64,000 nt of DNA from Miscanthus floridulus (Eukaryota; Streptophyta; Magnoliopsida; Poales; Poaceae): assembly GCF_019320115.1 (NCBI RefSeq), contig NC_089594.1:22032055-22096054 (forward strand). The letters run 5' to 3'. The translations under genes and the position numbers were made by a program. How positions within the stretch are numbered: position 1 is the first letter of the stretch; every line of letters starts with the position of its first letter. Under the pieces are notes generated by a model, which was not told the origin of the DNA, made no database searches, and saw nothing but the letters and a program-made list of their open reading frames with translations. This document shows, piece after piece, positions 1 through 10,712 of this stretch.

Positions 1-2435
1 AAGGGAGTACAGAAGGTTATGGGATGCATTGCGGCCCTGAGCCGCTTCATCTCGCGCCTTGGCGAAAAAGGCTTGCCTCTGTACCACCTCTTGAGGAAAT
101 TAGAACGCTTTTCGTGGACCCTCGAGGCCGAAGAAGCCCTCGCCAAACTCAAAGCATTGCTCACCAATCCACCCATTCTAGTACCGCCAGCCAAGGGCGA
201 GGCTCTCTTGCTCTACGTCGCCGCCACGACCCAAGTGGTCAGTGAGGCCGTAGTAGTCGAGAGGCAGGAAGAAGGGCATGCTCTACCCATCCAACGACCT
301 ATTTACTTCATCAGCGAAGTACTCTCCGAGACCAAAACACGCTACCCCCACATCCAGAAACTGATCTATGCCGTAGTCTTGGCTCGACGCAAGCTGTGCC
401 ACTACTTCGAATCCCACCCGGTAACCGTGGTGTCGTATTTCCCCCTGGGGGAGATAATCCATAACCGAGAGGCCTCAGGTAGGATTGCCAAGTGGGCCGT
501 CGAACTCATGGGGGAAGCTTGGTCCTTTACGCCTCGGAAAGCAATCAAATCTCAGGTCTTGGCCGATTTCGTGGCAGAATGGACCGACACCCAACTGCCA
601 CCTGCCCAAATCCAGGCGGAATACTGGACCATGTACTTCGACAGGTCCCTGATGAAGACCGGGGCGGGCGCGGGTCTGCTCTTCATCTCACCCCTAGGAG
701 TACACATGTGCTACATGATTCGGCTCCACTTCGCCGCCTCCAACAACACAGCCGAGTATGAAGCCCTCGTCAACGGCTTGTAGATCGCCGTCGAACTTGG
801 GGTACGGCGTCTCGACGTACGGGGCGATTCATAGCTCGTTGTCAATCAGGTGATGAAGGAGTCGAACTGCCATGACCCCAAGATGGAGGCATACTGCAGG
901 CTGGTACGTCGCCTTGAAGACAAGTTCGACGGTCTTGAACTCAACCACATCGCGTGAAAATTCAACGAGGCCGCGGACAAACTGGCAAAGATGGCGTCGG
1001 CATGGGCCCCGGTCCCCCGAATGTCTTCGCTAGAGATCTCCATAAGCCTTCCATCGACTACGCCTTGGCAGCGGAAGAGGGCCCACCGGTCGAGCCCACC
1101 ACAGGCCTCGAGGCCCCCTCGGTCGCCGAAACCCCCGTGGCCGAGACCGAGGTTATGGAAGTAAACGCAGAGCCTCCTGAGGCCAACCAGGGCACGGACT
1201 GGTGGGTCCCGTTCCTTGATTGCCTCGTCCGAGGAGAGCTCCCTACAGACAGGACCGAAGCCAGATGGCTTGCGCGACGAGCCAAGACTTACGTCCTCAG
1301 CAACGGCGAGTTGTACCAACGAAGCCCATCGGGCGTCCTCCAGCGATGCATCACCACCGAGGCAGGACAAGCCCTACTTTGGGACTTGCACGCAGGGGCC
1401 TACGGGCACCATGCAGCACCTCGGACGCTCATCGGAAACGCCTTCCGCCAAGGGTTCTACTGGCTGACGGCGGTTACCGACGCCACCAAGCTAGTACGCT
1501 CCTGCGAGGGATGCCAGTACTATGCGCGGCAAATGCACCTCCCGGCCCAAGCCCTCCAAACCATCCCCGTTACATGGCCCTTTGCCGTGTGGGGGCTGGA
1601 CATGGTTGGGCCTCTACAGAAAGCCCCCGGGGGCTACACCCATCTGTTGGTAGCAATCGATAAGTTCTCCAAGTGGATCGAGGCTCGTCCGATCAATCAA
1701 ATCAAATCCGAACAAGCGGTGTTGTTCTTCACTGATATCATCCATAGGTTCGGGGTTCCGAACACCATCATCACTGACAACGGGACGCAATTCACCGGCC
1801 GCAAGTTCCTGACATTCTGTGACGACCACCACATCCGTGTGGCCTGGTCGGCCGTGGGACACCCTAGGACAAATGGCCAAGTAGAACATGCCAATGGCAT
1901 GATCCTACAGGGCCTCAAACCGAGAATATACAACCGGTTGAAGAAGTTTGGCAAGAAATGGCTTGCCGAACTCCCATCAGTCATCTGGAGCCTAAGGAAT
2001 ACCCCAAGCTGAGCCATGGGGTTCACACCGTTCTTCCTGGTCTATGGAGCCGAGGCCATCCTCCCCACCGACTTGGAGTACGGTTCCCCGAGGCTTCGGG
2101 CCTACAATGAGCAGAGTAACCGCACTACCCGCGAGGACGCCCTCGACCAACTGGAGGAAGCCCGAGACGTTGCATTGCTACATTCGGCCAAATACCAGCA
2201 AGCTCTACGGCGCTATCAAGCCCGCCGCGTTCGAAGCCGAGACCTGAAGGTGGGCGACCTGGTGCTGAGGCTAAGGCAGAGCAACAAGGGCCGCTACAAG
2301 CTGACCCCACCATGGGAAGGACCGTACATCGTCGCCCAAGTGCTGAAGCCCGGGACCTACATGCTAACCAACGAGAAGGGCGAAATCCTCACCAACGCTT
2401 GGAACATAGAACAGCTACGTCGCTTTTACCCTTAA
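1..2435 (+). pseudogene. gypsy A pol remnant: RNase H - integrase
   Basis: Positions 19-783 encode the reverse-transcriptase-type RNase H (with a Y-F-I-S-E-V-L stretch and H-Y-F-E-S-H) and the start of a second, archaeal-type RNase H (Y-F-D-R-S). The same frame continues past in-frame stops at 781-783, 832-834 and 955-957. The frame then shifts near the five-C run at 1014-1018, and 954-2012 encodes the linker and integrase: an H-H/C-x-x-C zinc-binding region, then the core with D in G-L-D-M-V-G, D in I-I-T-D-N-G-T and E in N-G-Q-V-E. A TGA at 2010-2012 breaks the core from its C-terminal part, 2016-2435, which ends with the family's W-N-I-E-Q-L-R-R-F-Y-P tail. It would have cleaved the RNA strand and integrated cDNA; it cannot make a full protein now. 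Confidence 0.9.
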
Positions 2436-3015
2436 ATTTCCAAGCATTGTATACATTGTTTCTCGGAATACAATTAAGAAGCGTTCTTTAGTTGTTCTAA
2501 TTTTTTGAGAAACCCCCCGAGCCCATCACGGGTCTCGGCAGTACGATAACACCATAAGGGAGACTCGGCTCTGTCTCTGTAGAACCAAGCCTCCCTCGGG
2601 GGCTAGAAGGGGGGACTCCCCCCCTAAGTCCCACGCACCGTTTTTTTTCAGTCGTTTTTGAAAAAATTCCTACGCCAAACTCTCTAGCGTGCTCTAACAA
2701 ATTAATTGTGAAAAAACCTAAGGATCGAAAAGCTGCCTCAAGGCCAGAAGGCCGGCTGAGTCGCGAGACGGCCTACGCCTCCGGGCTATGGCACTCCCTC
2801 ACCACCTTTTGCCCGGGGGGCGGCTCAGGCTCCAAGGAAGTTTTTTGCAAGGGATTTGTTCAGAGACGAGACAGAGGGCAGAGGCTCGAAAATACAATGA
2901 AAAACGATTAAAGAAGCGTAGACGCACGATTACTTTAAAAAGGCCTCGACGGCCACCAGCGTTATGATAGGGTAACATAATCCCTAATCTATTTACATGG
3001 CCTCTCGGGCCCATG
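2436..3015. other. Spacer between pol and the antisense ORF of element A
   Basis: This lies between the convergent 3' ends of pol (+) and the antisense ORF (-). It has no credible ORF. It is conserved with 35828-36404 (B) and 58684-59260 (C), so it belongs to the element. It may hold the terminators of both transcripts, but no single signal stands out. Confidence 0.6.
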
Positions 3016-6000
3016 TCAAGGCTCAGGGTCTCCAGCATCGGCGGATGACGTGGGAGGGATCACCTCCTCTTCAAACAGTTGGGCCAGCGCCGTGCCGGGG
3101 CCCTTCGTCGCCTCCATCAGCTTCGCAACCTCCTCGTCAGCCTCCTCCTCATCATCAGGCAGGACATAGCCATCGATGATGGCCTTGAGATCGATGCCGA
3201 TGTAGTGTGAGGCGATGATGGTCAGGGCGCGCTTAACGCCCGTGTGCAGCGCCCCTCGGAGTCGCTCGTGCACTTGGCCGCTCAACGCAATTAGGCGGCT
3301 CCTGAGGGAGCGGCCTGACTAGACCCCCTCGACCTCCAGGGCCTTGTAGGTAGCACGGGCGGCGCTCTTCAGCACATTGTGCTCCCCGATCTCGGTCTCA
3401 AGCACTGCCTGCACTGCGATGGAGGCCTCGGCTGCCTGGGTGACCTCCTTCTCTAGCTCTGCACCAAAAGAAACAGAATGGGGTTGAGCACAAAGGAAAA
3501 CAAGCCAAATAGGGGCGGAAGCCTACGAGACTCACCCTCGGCCTTCTCCTCCCAGCGTCGGGCCTCGACCTAGGAGGCCTCAGCTTTCTCCTTCCAGCAC
3601 TGGGCCTCGACCCGAGAAGGCTCGGCCTTCTCCTTTAGGCATTGGACCATGACCTGGGAAGCCTCGGCCGCCCTGGAAGCCTCTCCCTCCAGCTCTATAT
3701 CACACCATGGAGTTAGGGGCCAAACACAAGAAAAACAAATAAAACAAGGGGAATAAGACTCACCCTCGGCCTTTCCCCTCCAGACCACAGCCTCAGTTCG
3801 GGAAGCCTCAGCCGCCTTGAGGGCCTCGTCCAAGGCACCTTTTATCAGCTGGTGCGCACCCTACTCCGTCCCAGCTGTCCAGCAAGGGCCTTGACAGAGG
3901 CCGTGGCTTCTCCAGCTCAGGACCTGAAGGCGTCTCGATCACCGGCCACGCGGGTCAGCTCCTCCAACTCCTTGACCCGCGCCGCCAAGGGGGCGACCTG
4001 CTCTTGAGCCACCGCCGCAGCAGCCTTCATATCAGTACCGCGTAAGCGGAGGTCCTCCACCTCCGCGCTCCGCACCGACAGAAGCTCGTTGGCACGAGTG
4101 AGCAGGTCCTTCTGCCACTGGAGCTGGTCCCAGACATCCCTCTCCCGCCGGAGAAAGACTGACTTCCCAAGAGACCGGGTCTCGAGCTCCCGGGTAAGCA
4201 GAACAGGGATCATTCACTACAAGAAAACTCAGAAAAAGACGACACCACATGAGAAAAGAAGGCGCGAACCTAGGCGACCTTGGGCAGATCGTCGGCCACC
4301 ACGGACAGCGCCGTCCGTAGTGACCGCTCCACCAGCTGGCAGTATTGCTCGAAGGTGTCCCAGCGCCAGCCCTCGGCCGCATCCTCGAGGGTGAACAGAG
4401 GCTCCCCTTCAGGGTCGTCCCGGCTCTGCCATAGGACACGCGAGTGATCCCACCCATGGGGCTCGGGTCGTACCCACATGAGGGCCGAGCTTCCCTCGCC
4501 CGGGGTCGGAGCCGGCTGTTCCACGAAGCCAGCCACCTCGGCGTCGACCACCTCCTACGCCTGGGAAGTATCGTCGAAGGAGATCGGATGGACCTCCGCC
4601 TCCCGAACGCTCCCCCGCAACAGCGGCAGGCCTAGGACCAGGGGCGCCACCGAGGCCTCCGCCGCCTTCATCTCCACTTCCTGGGCCGACGGCTTCACCG
4701 CAATCACATCGGCCTCGATGGTCCCAGGGGCTCTGACCCTCGCCGCTGCGGCCTTGGTAGTCCTGGGCGCCCCGGCCTCCGTCGCCTCGGCCTCGGAGGC
4801 CCGGGGGGCCTTGACTTCAGTGGCCTCGGTAATTGAGGGCGCCTTGGCCCCATCTAACTCACGAGCCTCGGCCTCGCGGGACGGAGGCGCTCCCTCCCCT
4901 GTCTATGTCGGGGTCGCCTCGGCAGCCCCTCCTTGGGCAACCAACTCCTTCGGGTCGGCCCTCGCCGACGCTGCGCCATGTTGTATGGTGGCTTGCGCCT
5001 CCACCACCCAATGGGCGGTGGAGCTGGGCCTCACCTTGAGCGCCTTAAGTGGTGCCAAGGTGGGCACCTCCGCAGGATGCTTCTGGCTGAAGACGAGATA
5101 CTTACGGGGTCAGCATGAGACCGAAGAATGAATGGAAAATGCTGCAACTCTACCAAAAATACGCTTACCTCGAGCGGGGCTGCAACCGCTTTGGCACGGC
5201 GACCCTCCTTTATGAAGGTGGTGGCGGTCGCAGAGGCACGACCTCTATATCCGCCGGCGTCGGCCGGTCCTCGACGGACCCCGGCGCCCCATCGGTCCTC
5301 TGCGGGGGCAGTTGTGTCACCCCTGCCGCCACCTGCTCCACCGCTACCGTTGAGCCCACCGGGCTGACGGTGCGCTTTCCCAACGCCCGCGCCTTGGGTG
5401 TGTCGGCCTCGGCCCCGGGGCGGGCGATCACCGGCCCCGAGGCGTCTCCTCCTTCTCCTCCTGGGAGCGCCGGGCTGCTTGCCGATGCCCCAGGCACCAT
5501 CTCCCCGATGTCAGGGAGATGATCCAGGGGACCCCGCCCCATCTCGCCCTCGTCATCTCCATCCGAAGCATCCGTCGACAGTGACGACAACGGGGATGCC
5601 TCCAACAGAAGACCATCCTGCCTTTGCTGCCGGCGGCGCTTCTCCAGTCCCTCGCGTGTGAGGATTTTCCTCGTACGCTTTGCCTCCTTGGCGTCCTTCC
5701 GCCTCTTCTGCGCCTCGGCGTGCGCCCGGTTCACCGCCTGCCGCGCTGCATCCTTAGGAACAGGCGGTGGGGAGGCTCGCACGTCCCTCATGCCCTGTAG
5801 GAATGGCGAACGCAAATAAAGGACCGAAAAATAGTAAGGAATGAGGAGGCATCGGGGGCCGCAGCAGCGTGTGACTTACCAAAGAAAAGTACCCCCGCGA
5901 TGGGTGCATCGCGATAGGGGCCAGACCACCGCTCCTCAGCTTCCCATCCACCATCTTCCTCACCCTATGTAGAATCTCCTCATCGGGGAGGGCGGAGGCA

Positions 6001-6739
6001 GACATCCGGATGCCTTCGATCGGCTCATCCGGTCTCATCTCAAACAGGCGCCGCCGCCGAGCCATCAGCGGCAGCACCCTCCAACGGTGGAAGGCCGCCA
6101 CAACCACAGCTGTCGTGAGGCCACGGCAGCGCAGCCTCTCCAGTCCCTCTAGGAGCGGCTGTAGCTTGGGCTGATCCTCCTTCGGGACGCCATACCTCCA
6201 CTTCTCCGGACAACTCTCCACGATCCGCCCGGTGTAAGGGGGAAGCCCACCATCGTCGTTGTGGAGGTAGAACCAGCTGGTATACCAATGGCGATTGGTC
6301 GAGGTGAGCTCAGCCAGGATGTAAAGGTGCTGCCGATCCTGGCGCACTTGGAGAGTGCAGCCACCGGCCCTCACTGCCCTCCTCGCGCCTGACGTGTCTG
6401 TCGGCTTGGTGGTATGCCTCGTCCGGAAGAGGTGGATCCACAACTCCCAATGGGGAGCAATCCCCATGTACCCTCACAGACGGCGACAAAGATGGCCGCC
6501 TGCGCGATGGAGTTGGGGTTGAAGTTGTGGAGCTCCACGCTGTAGTAGTGCGGGAGCGCCCGCATGAATCGATCCACCGGCAAGTCGAGGCCGCGCTCGT
6601 GAAAGGACATGAAGCTCATGACGTAGCCATCGTGTGGCCTCGGCTCCGGCTCGCCCGACGGAGTGATCCACTCCGTCCTGTTGGGGTCAGTAACCGGGCA
6701 AAGAAGTCCACCATCGACGAGCGATTGAAGCGTCTCCAT
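3016..6739 (-). pseudogene. Antisense ORF of gypsy A: Transposase_28-type domain, basic linker, coiled coil
   Basis: Read leftward from ATG at 6739. The N-terminal part matches what I know of Pfam Transposase_28: G-L-D-L-P, R-F-M-R-A-L-P-H-Y-Y, H-N-F-N-P-N-S-I and later P-H-W-E-L-W. One base is missing near 6468-6475 relative to element C, moving the frame within this domain. A consensus donor (GTAAGT) near 5879 and an acceptor near 5796 lead into a Lys/Arg-rich stretch (5795-5620), then Ala/Pro/Ser-rich sequence, then Glu/Ala/Lys coiled-coil exons. Short introns with GTGAGT donors lie near 3537 and 3765; a pyrimidine-rich acceptor lies near 4213. The last exon ends at 3016 with an acidic tail. 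The function of these antisense proteins is unknown. Exon limits are my reading; the frameshift makes this copy probably non-functional. Confidence 0.75.
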
Positions 6740-6952
6740 GGTGACATCGGACTGACCCTAAGAATCCGCCTCAACGACAATGGCGCCGGCCATGGGTGCG
6801 ATGGAGAATACGACTACGACGGTGAGCCTCTCTCGCTCTCTCTATCTCGCCTCTCTCTCTTTCTCCCCGGCGCTCTCTATTCTAGCAACGGCGCAAGGGC
6901 GGCAAAGGCGAATGTAGGCAAGGTAAGGAGGAGAGGGGCGAGGCTCGTTGCG

Positions 6953-6959
6953 TATTTAT
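6953..6959 (-). promoter_or_regulatory. Candidate TATA box for the antisense ORF
   Basis: On the minus strand this reads ATAAATA, about 215 bp upstream of the ATG at 6739. The interval between holds a CT-rich stretch (6828-6870 on plus) that would be a GA-rich leader. The same arrangement is kept in element C near 63200. Position fits a promoter, but there is no independent proof. Confidence 0.35.
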
Positions 6960-7250
6960 GTAGGAAGGAGGTGAAATGGGCAGGCGACGAAATCGGGAAA
7001 GTTTCCCCTAGATCTGACATAGTTAATCTAGATCCAATTTTACCGCCCACGTACCCACCTTTCCCTCATTAATCGCGTGAACAGTTATGTTCCATCCGCT
7101 GACACGGCGTCGCGTCCGACCGCTGCAGTGGCAGGCACCGTTCCGCCTCCCCGAGAAAGTCACCTCAAAAGGCGTGCCTGCTATTGTCGAACCGATGGGG
7201 GGAGGGAATATCCCCCACCCAATTCCTTTTAGACAAAGGAACTGGGCGCT

Positions 7251-8800
7251 GAGCCCGCTACGGTCCAGGGGTTCGAAGACTAGGCCCCCGAGGGTTTTGA
7301 CAGCCGCCCTAGGGCAACAGAGTCAGGGACGACTATGGGTGAGCCCATATGGGGCCGAGACCCAAGCAAGCGAAACGCTTGGGACACCCTAAGTTGTGTC
7401 CGAGACCGGTAGGGAGGTCTCCGAATGGGATCCCACCGTAGGGAGGCACCGAGCCACCGGGGCCCAACGAACAGCCTTGACACCCACTAGAGAAACCCTT
7501 TGGTACTCTTGGAGTGTGTCTCTATACCGCTAGCCGACCCCTAGCGAACGGGGCATGGGCCTCCACTCGGACTTACCCGATAACAGCTCACCAGAAGTGC
7601 CACCGCTCGCGCCCATCGAGGGTAGCCTGGCATATTCCACCCCTCCTTCCAAATGAAAAGGAAGCGCGAGGGTCGTACAAAAAGCCAGAGGAACCCCTAA
7701 CGGCCCTCTTGCTCCGTGCAGAGGCTAAGGGGCTCTTCCTACAACCTTGCCGAGACCTAGCGACCTAGGCTCGCACTCGAGGGGGCTCGGCAAACAACCC
7801 CTCCTTCTGAATGAAAAGGTTGCGCGAGGGTCGTACAAAAAGCCAGGGGAACCCCTGATGGCCCTCTCGCTCCGTGCAGAGGCTAAGGGGCTCTTCCTGC
7901 AAATATGCCAAGACCCCACGACACAGGCTCGCACCCGAGGGGGGCTCGGCAAACAAACTCTTATGCGCGAGGGGCGCACAAAAAGCCAGGGGAACTTTTG
8001 ATCGCCCTCTCGCTCCATGCAGAGGCTCAGGGGCTCTTCCTGCAACTTTCCCGAGACCTAGCGACCCAGGCTCGCACTCGAGGGGGCTCGGCAAACAACC
8101 CCTCCGTCCGAATGAAAAGGATGCGCGAGGGTCGCACAAAATGCAGGAGAACTCCTGACCACCCTCTCGCTCCGTGCGGAGGCTTGGGGGCTCTTCCCGC
8201 ACCTAAGACGAAGACAAGCAACCCAAGCTCGCACTCGAAGACTCGGAAAAACACGATAAAGGGCATCGAGCCCGTTACGGTCCAGGGGTTCGAAGGCTGG
8301 GCCCCCGAGGGTTTTGACAGCCGCCCCAGGGCAGCAGAGTCAGGGACCACTAGGGGCGAGCCCGTGCATGGCCGAGGCCTGAGCAAACGATCGCAACGGA
8401 CGACCTAAGTCATGTCCGAGACCGACAGGGAGGTCTCCGAATGGGATCCCACCGTAGGGAGGCACTGAGCCACCGGGGCCCAGCGAACGGCCCTGGCACC
8501 CACTAGAGAAACCCTCTAGTACTCTTGGAGTGCGTCTTTGGACCGCCAGCCGACCCCTAGCGAACGGGGCTCGGGCCTCCACTAGGACTTACCCGATAAC
8601 AGCTCACCGGAGGTGTCACTGTTCGCGCCCACCGAGGGTAGCATGGCACCCTCCACCCCTCCTTCTAAACGAAAAGGATGCATGAGGGCTGCACAAAAAG
8701 CCAAGGGAACCTCTGACGGCCCTCTCGCTCGGAGCAGAGGCTAGGGGGCTCTTCCTGCAACCTTGCTGAGGCTCAGCGACCGAAACTCGCACTCATGGGC
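7251..8800 (+). repeat. Nested direct repeats in the spacer upstream of LTR A
   Basis: Two levels are visible. A block of about 540 bp starting at 7251 recurs from 8268 (period 1,017 bp). Both copies begin with a GAGCCCG(C/T)TACGG motif and carry a GGGTTTTGACAGCCGC segment. Between and within them a minisatellite of about 145-158 bp repeats roughly five times (7649, 7797, 7955, 8098 and 8655). Each unit holds CTCTCGCTCCGTGCAGAGGC-like and GGGGCTCGGCAAACAA-like cores. Short frames here come from the repeat and are not genes. Confidence 0.85.
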
Positions 8801-9005
8801 CCAGCAAATGCAATAAAACCCCTCTCACAACGTAAGAAAAGCCCCTGGAGGAATAAATTCATTCCTCTAGGGCCTCGGGGGCTACACCCGGCGGGTGCGC
8901 TTGCGCGCACCCACCGAGGCCTCGAGTACGAAACACCATCCCGCCAGGAGCTGCTGCAAGCCGAGCCTCGTCAAAACCTCAAAGAGAGCGCTCACACTCT
9001 CCCTG

Positions 9006-9020
9006 AGGCTCGGGGGCTAC
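9006..9020 (+). promoter_or_regulatory. Polypurine tract of gypsy A
   Basis: GAGGCTCGGGGGCTAC lies flush against the TGTCGG start of the 3' LTR. A G-rich tract here is the expected plus-strand DNA primer. The same GCTCGGGG core precedes the LTR of the element at 26846-29326. Confidence 0.8.
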
Positions 9021-10354
9021 TGTCGGGTACCACGAAAAGGGGTCACCTAAGCAACAATCGAAAAAATCGCTTAGACTCCGTCAAAGTCAAAGCCAAGGGG
9101 CAACTATTGAACAAACCCTGGCCGTGTCCGAAGCCACCTACTCTCTGCCTCGCTAGAGGCCTCGCACGAGAGGCCTCGGATGGCCTACCAGTTTTCCGTC
9201 TCGCTCGAGGCCTCGCGCGAAAGGCCTCGGCCGAGGAACCAATTTTCCGTCTCGCCCGAGGCCCCGCGCGTACAGCCTCGGACGAGACGCCGATTCTCCA
9301 CCTCGCTCAAGGCCGGCTCGGCAAAACAACCTTATCGCCTCCGCCTCGACCAACTTCTCGGACAAAGACGTTGCGTCCGACCGGCGCGTACGACTGCTCC
9401 CGCGATATCAGCCAAACGACGGCTCGACACAGCGGCGTGACCAACTGGACGCTAGTCACATCGAAGCCGTGCCACCCGGGATAGGACAGGACAGGGGTCA
9501 CCAACCACTGTGCTCGGTACTGTGCCCACGACTGGTGCCTGTACTGCGCTGTGCTACCTAACCACTGCTCCAGAAACAACGCGGCGTGCGGAGTCAAGTC
9601 CAGGTTACTATAGCCTCGAAGTCAGTGTATAGAACCAACTGCTCCCTCCATGCCTCGGCAGTCTACTTCAGGGTCTCGGCAACCTCGGGGTTCGCGCCTG
9701 CTGAGCCCCCTATGACGGCTCGGCCTCGGCACCAACTGGGCCTCGGCTCTTCACGCAGTCAACGCATAGCAACCAGCACGTCGCTCGTCAGGCCCTGCGT
9801 CCAACCATCACTGGAGCTCTCACGTCGCACAAAGTTCGGATGTGACCGGCGCGTTGCTCCAACACTTCAAGGGCAGGACCACTCCACCAACCATACCGCC
9901 ATAGTAATAGGCTACAGGGCTCGGACATGCCACCTCTATTCGCACGACGCCACATAGCTAACACATGTATCACCCCTGTCCCCCCTTCAACTATAAAAGG
10001 GAGGGATTTGGGCCGTTTCAGGGGAGAGGCACACAGGTTCACGAGGTAGACGAACGCACACTCGACATTCCGAAACACGCACGCTTCTCCACCGCCCGAA
10101 ATCAACTCCTCAAGCGATCCACGCCACTCCGCGCAGAGATATGGGACTAGCTCCCTCTCTTGCCCTGCTTGTAACCCCATACTGCGAGCATTTCAGTGCA
10201 AGGAATACAAGATCGATCTCTCAGACTGGACGTAGGGCACCCATTGCCCGAACCAGTATAAATCTTGTGTCTCTTTGCATCACCATCCGGGATTAGGGGC
10301 ACGCAGTACGTTTTTACTAGTTGGTTGAGGGCCCGCCAGTCCAAAACACCGACA
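9021..10354 (+). repeat. 3' LTR of gypsy element A (1,334 bp)
   Basis: It starts TGTCGGGTACC and ends ACACCGACA, giving the short inverted repeat TGTCGG/CCGACA. U3 contains a GC-rich repeat of about 51-54 bp in three copies at about 9145-9300. A TATA box lies at 9992-9998 and a typical grass gypsy U5 (GTAGGGC...GAACCAGTATAAA) at about 10230-10265. The next five bases, AGACA, are a candidate target-site duplication half; the partner is outside the window. Confidence 0.88.
9992..9998 (+). promoter_or_regulatory. TATA box in LTR A
   Basis: CTATAAAAGG inside the LTR, about 360 bp before its end, is placed as expected for the U3/R promoter that drives genomic RNA from a 5' copy of this LTR. Confidence 0.7.
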
Positions 10355-10712
10355 AGACACAATATTGTTTGTAGGCTTGTCAGATTTAAAACAGGTGTTC
10401 ACCCGTAGGAACGCACGTGTATATTGCTAGTAAACTAATTTTCTAAAAACTTTTTTCAAACCAAAATTCTAAAAACTTCGCGCAGAAAAAAATGAAAGGG
10501 TTTTAAAAAATTGAGTTCAACAATCGTCCGGTTTAATAGGCTGGCGACTGTTTTTGTTGACGGGCCAATTCGGCCTCACTCGGCCCACGTTCACTCTGCT
10601 TTCACTTCGGCTTATCAGTGGCAACTGGGCCAGTGACCAGTGTCGCCGGATTTCTCTTCTAAACCCTGCTTCTCCCCTTGCTTTAAACCCGCGGCGTCGC
10701 GGAGGCGCGGCG
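10355..10712. other. Intergenic DNA and 5' leader before the 78-residue gene
   Basis: AT-rich sequence follows the LTR to about 10540, then the composition turns GC-richer towards the ATG at 10713, as in grass promoters and leaders. No clear TATA box or repeat is seen. Confidence 0.4.

Larger units (their letters stand above)
1..10354 (+). mobile_element. Ty3/gypsy LTR retrotransposon A (Tat/Grande-like), 3' part
   Basis: The order is RNase H, integrase, an antisense ORF, a repeat-rich spacer, a polypurine tract and a 3' LTR. That is the layout of Tat-lineage gypsy elements of grasses. The 5' LTR, gag, protease and reverse transcriptase lie off the left edge; the window opens just after the point where the RT domain ends in the related element at 34148. 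The LTR begins TGTCGG at 9021 and ends CCGACA at 10354, an inverted terminal repeat, and is preceded by the purine/G-rich tract at 9006-9020. Several stops and frameshifts show pol is dead. The target-site duplication cannot be tested because the left end is missing. Confidence 0.93.

Noticed and set aside
4210..4225. CACTACAAGAAAA, like the end of a CACTA transposon
   Set aside because: It lies inside the antisense ORF and is conserved in element C. On the minus strand it is a pyrimidine-rich splice acceptor (TTTTCTTGTAG), and no partner end was seen.
9586..9957. Open frames within the LTR
   Set aside because: They lie between the LTR's TG and CA ends, have no domain and change with small indels.
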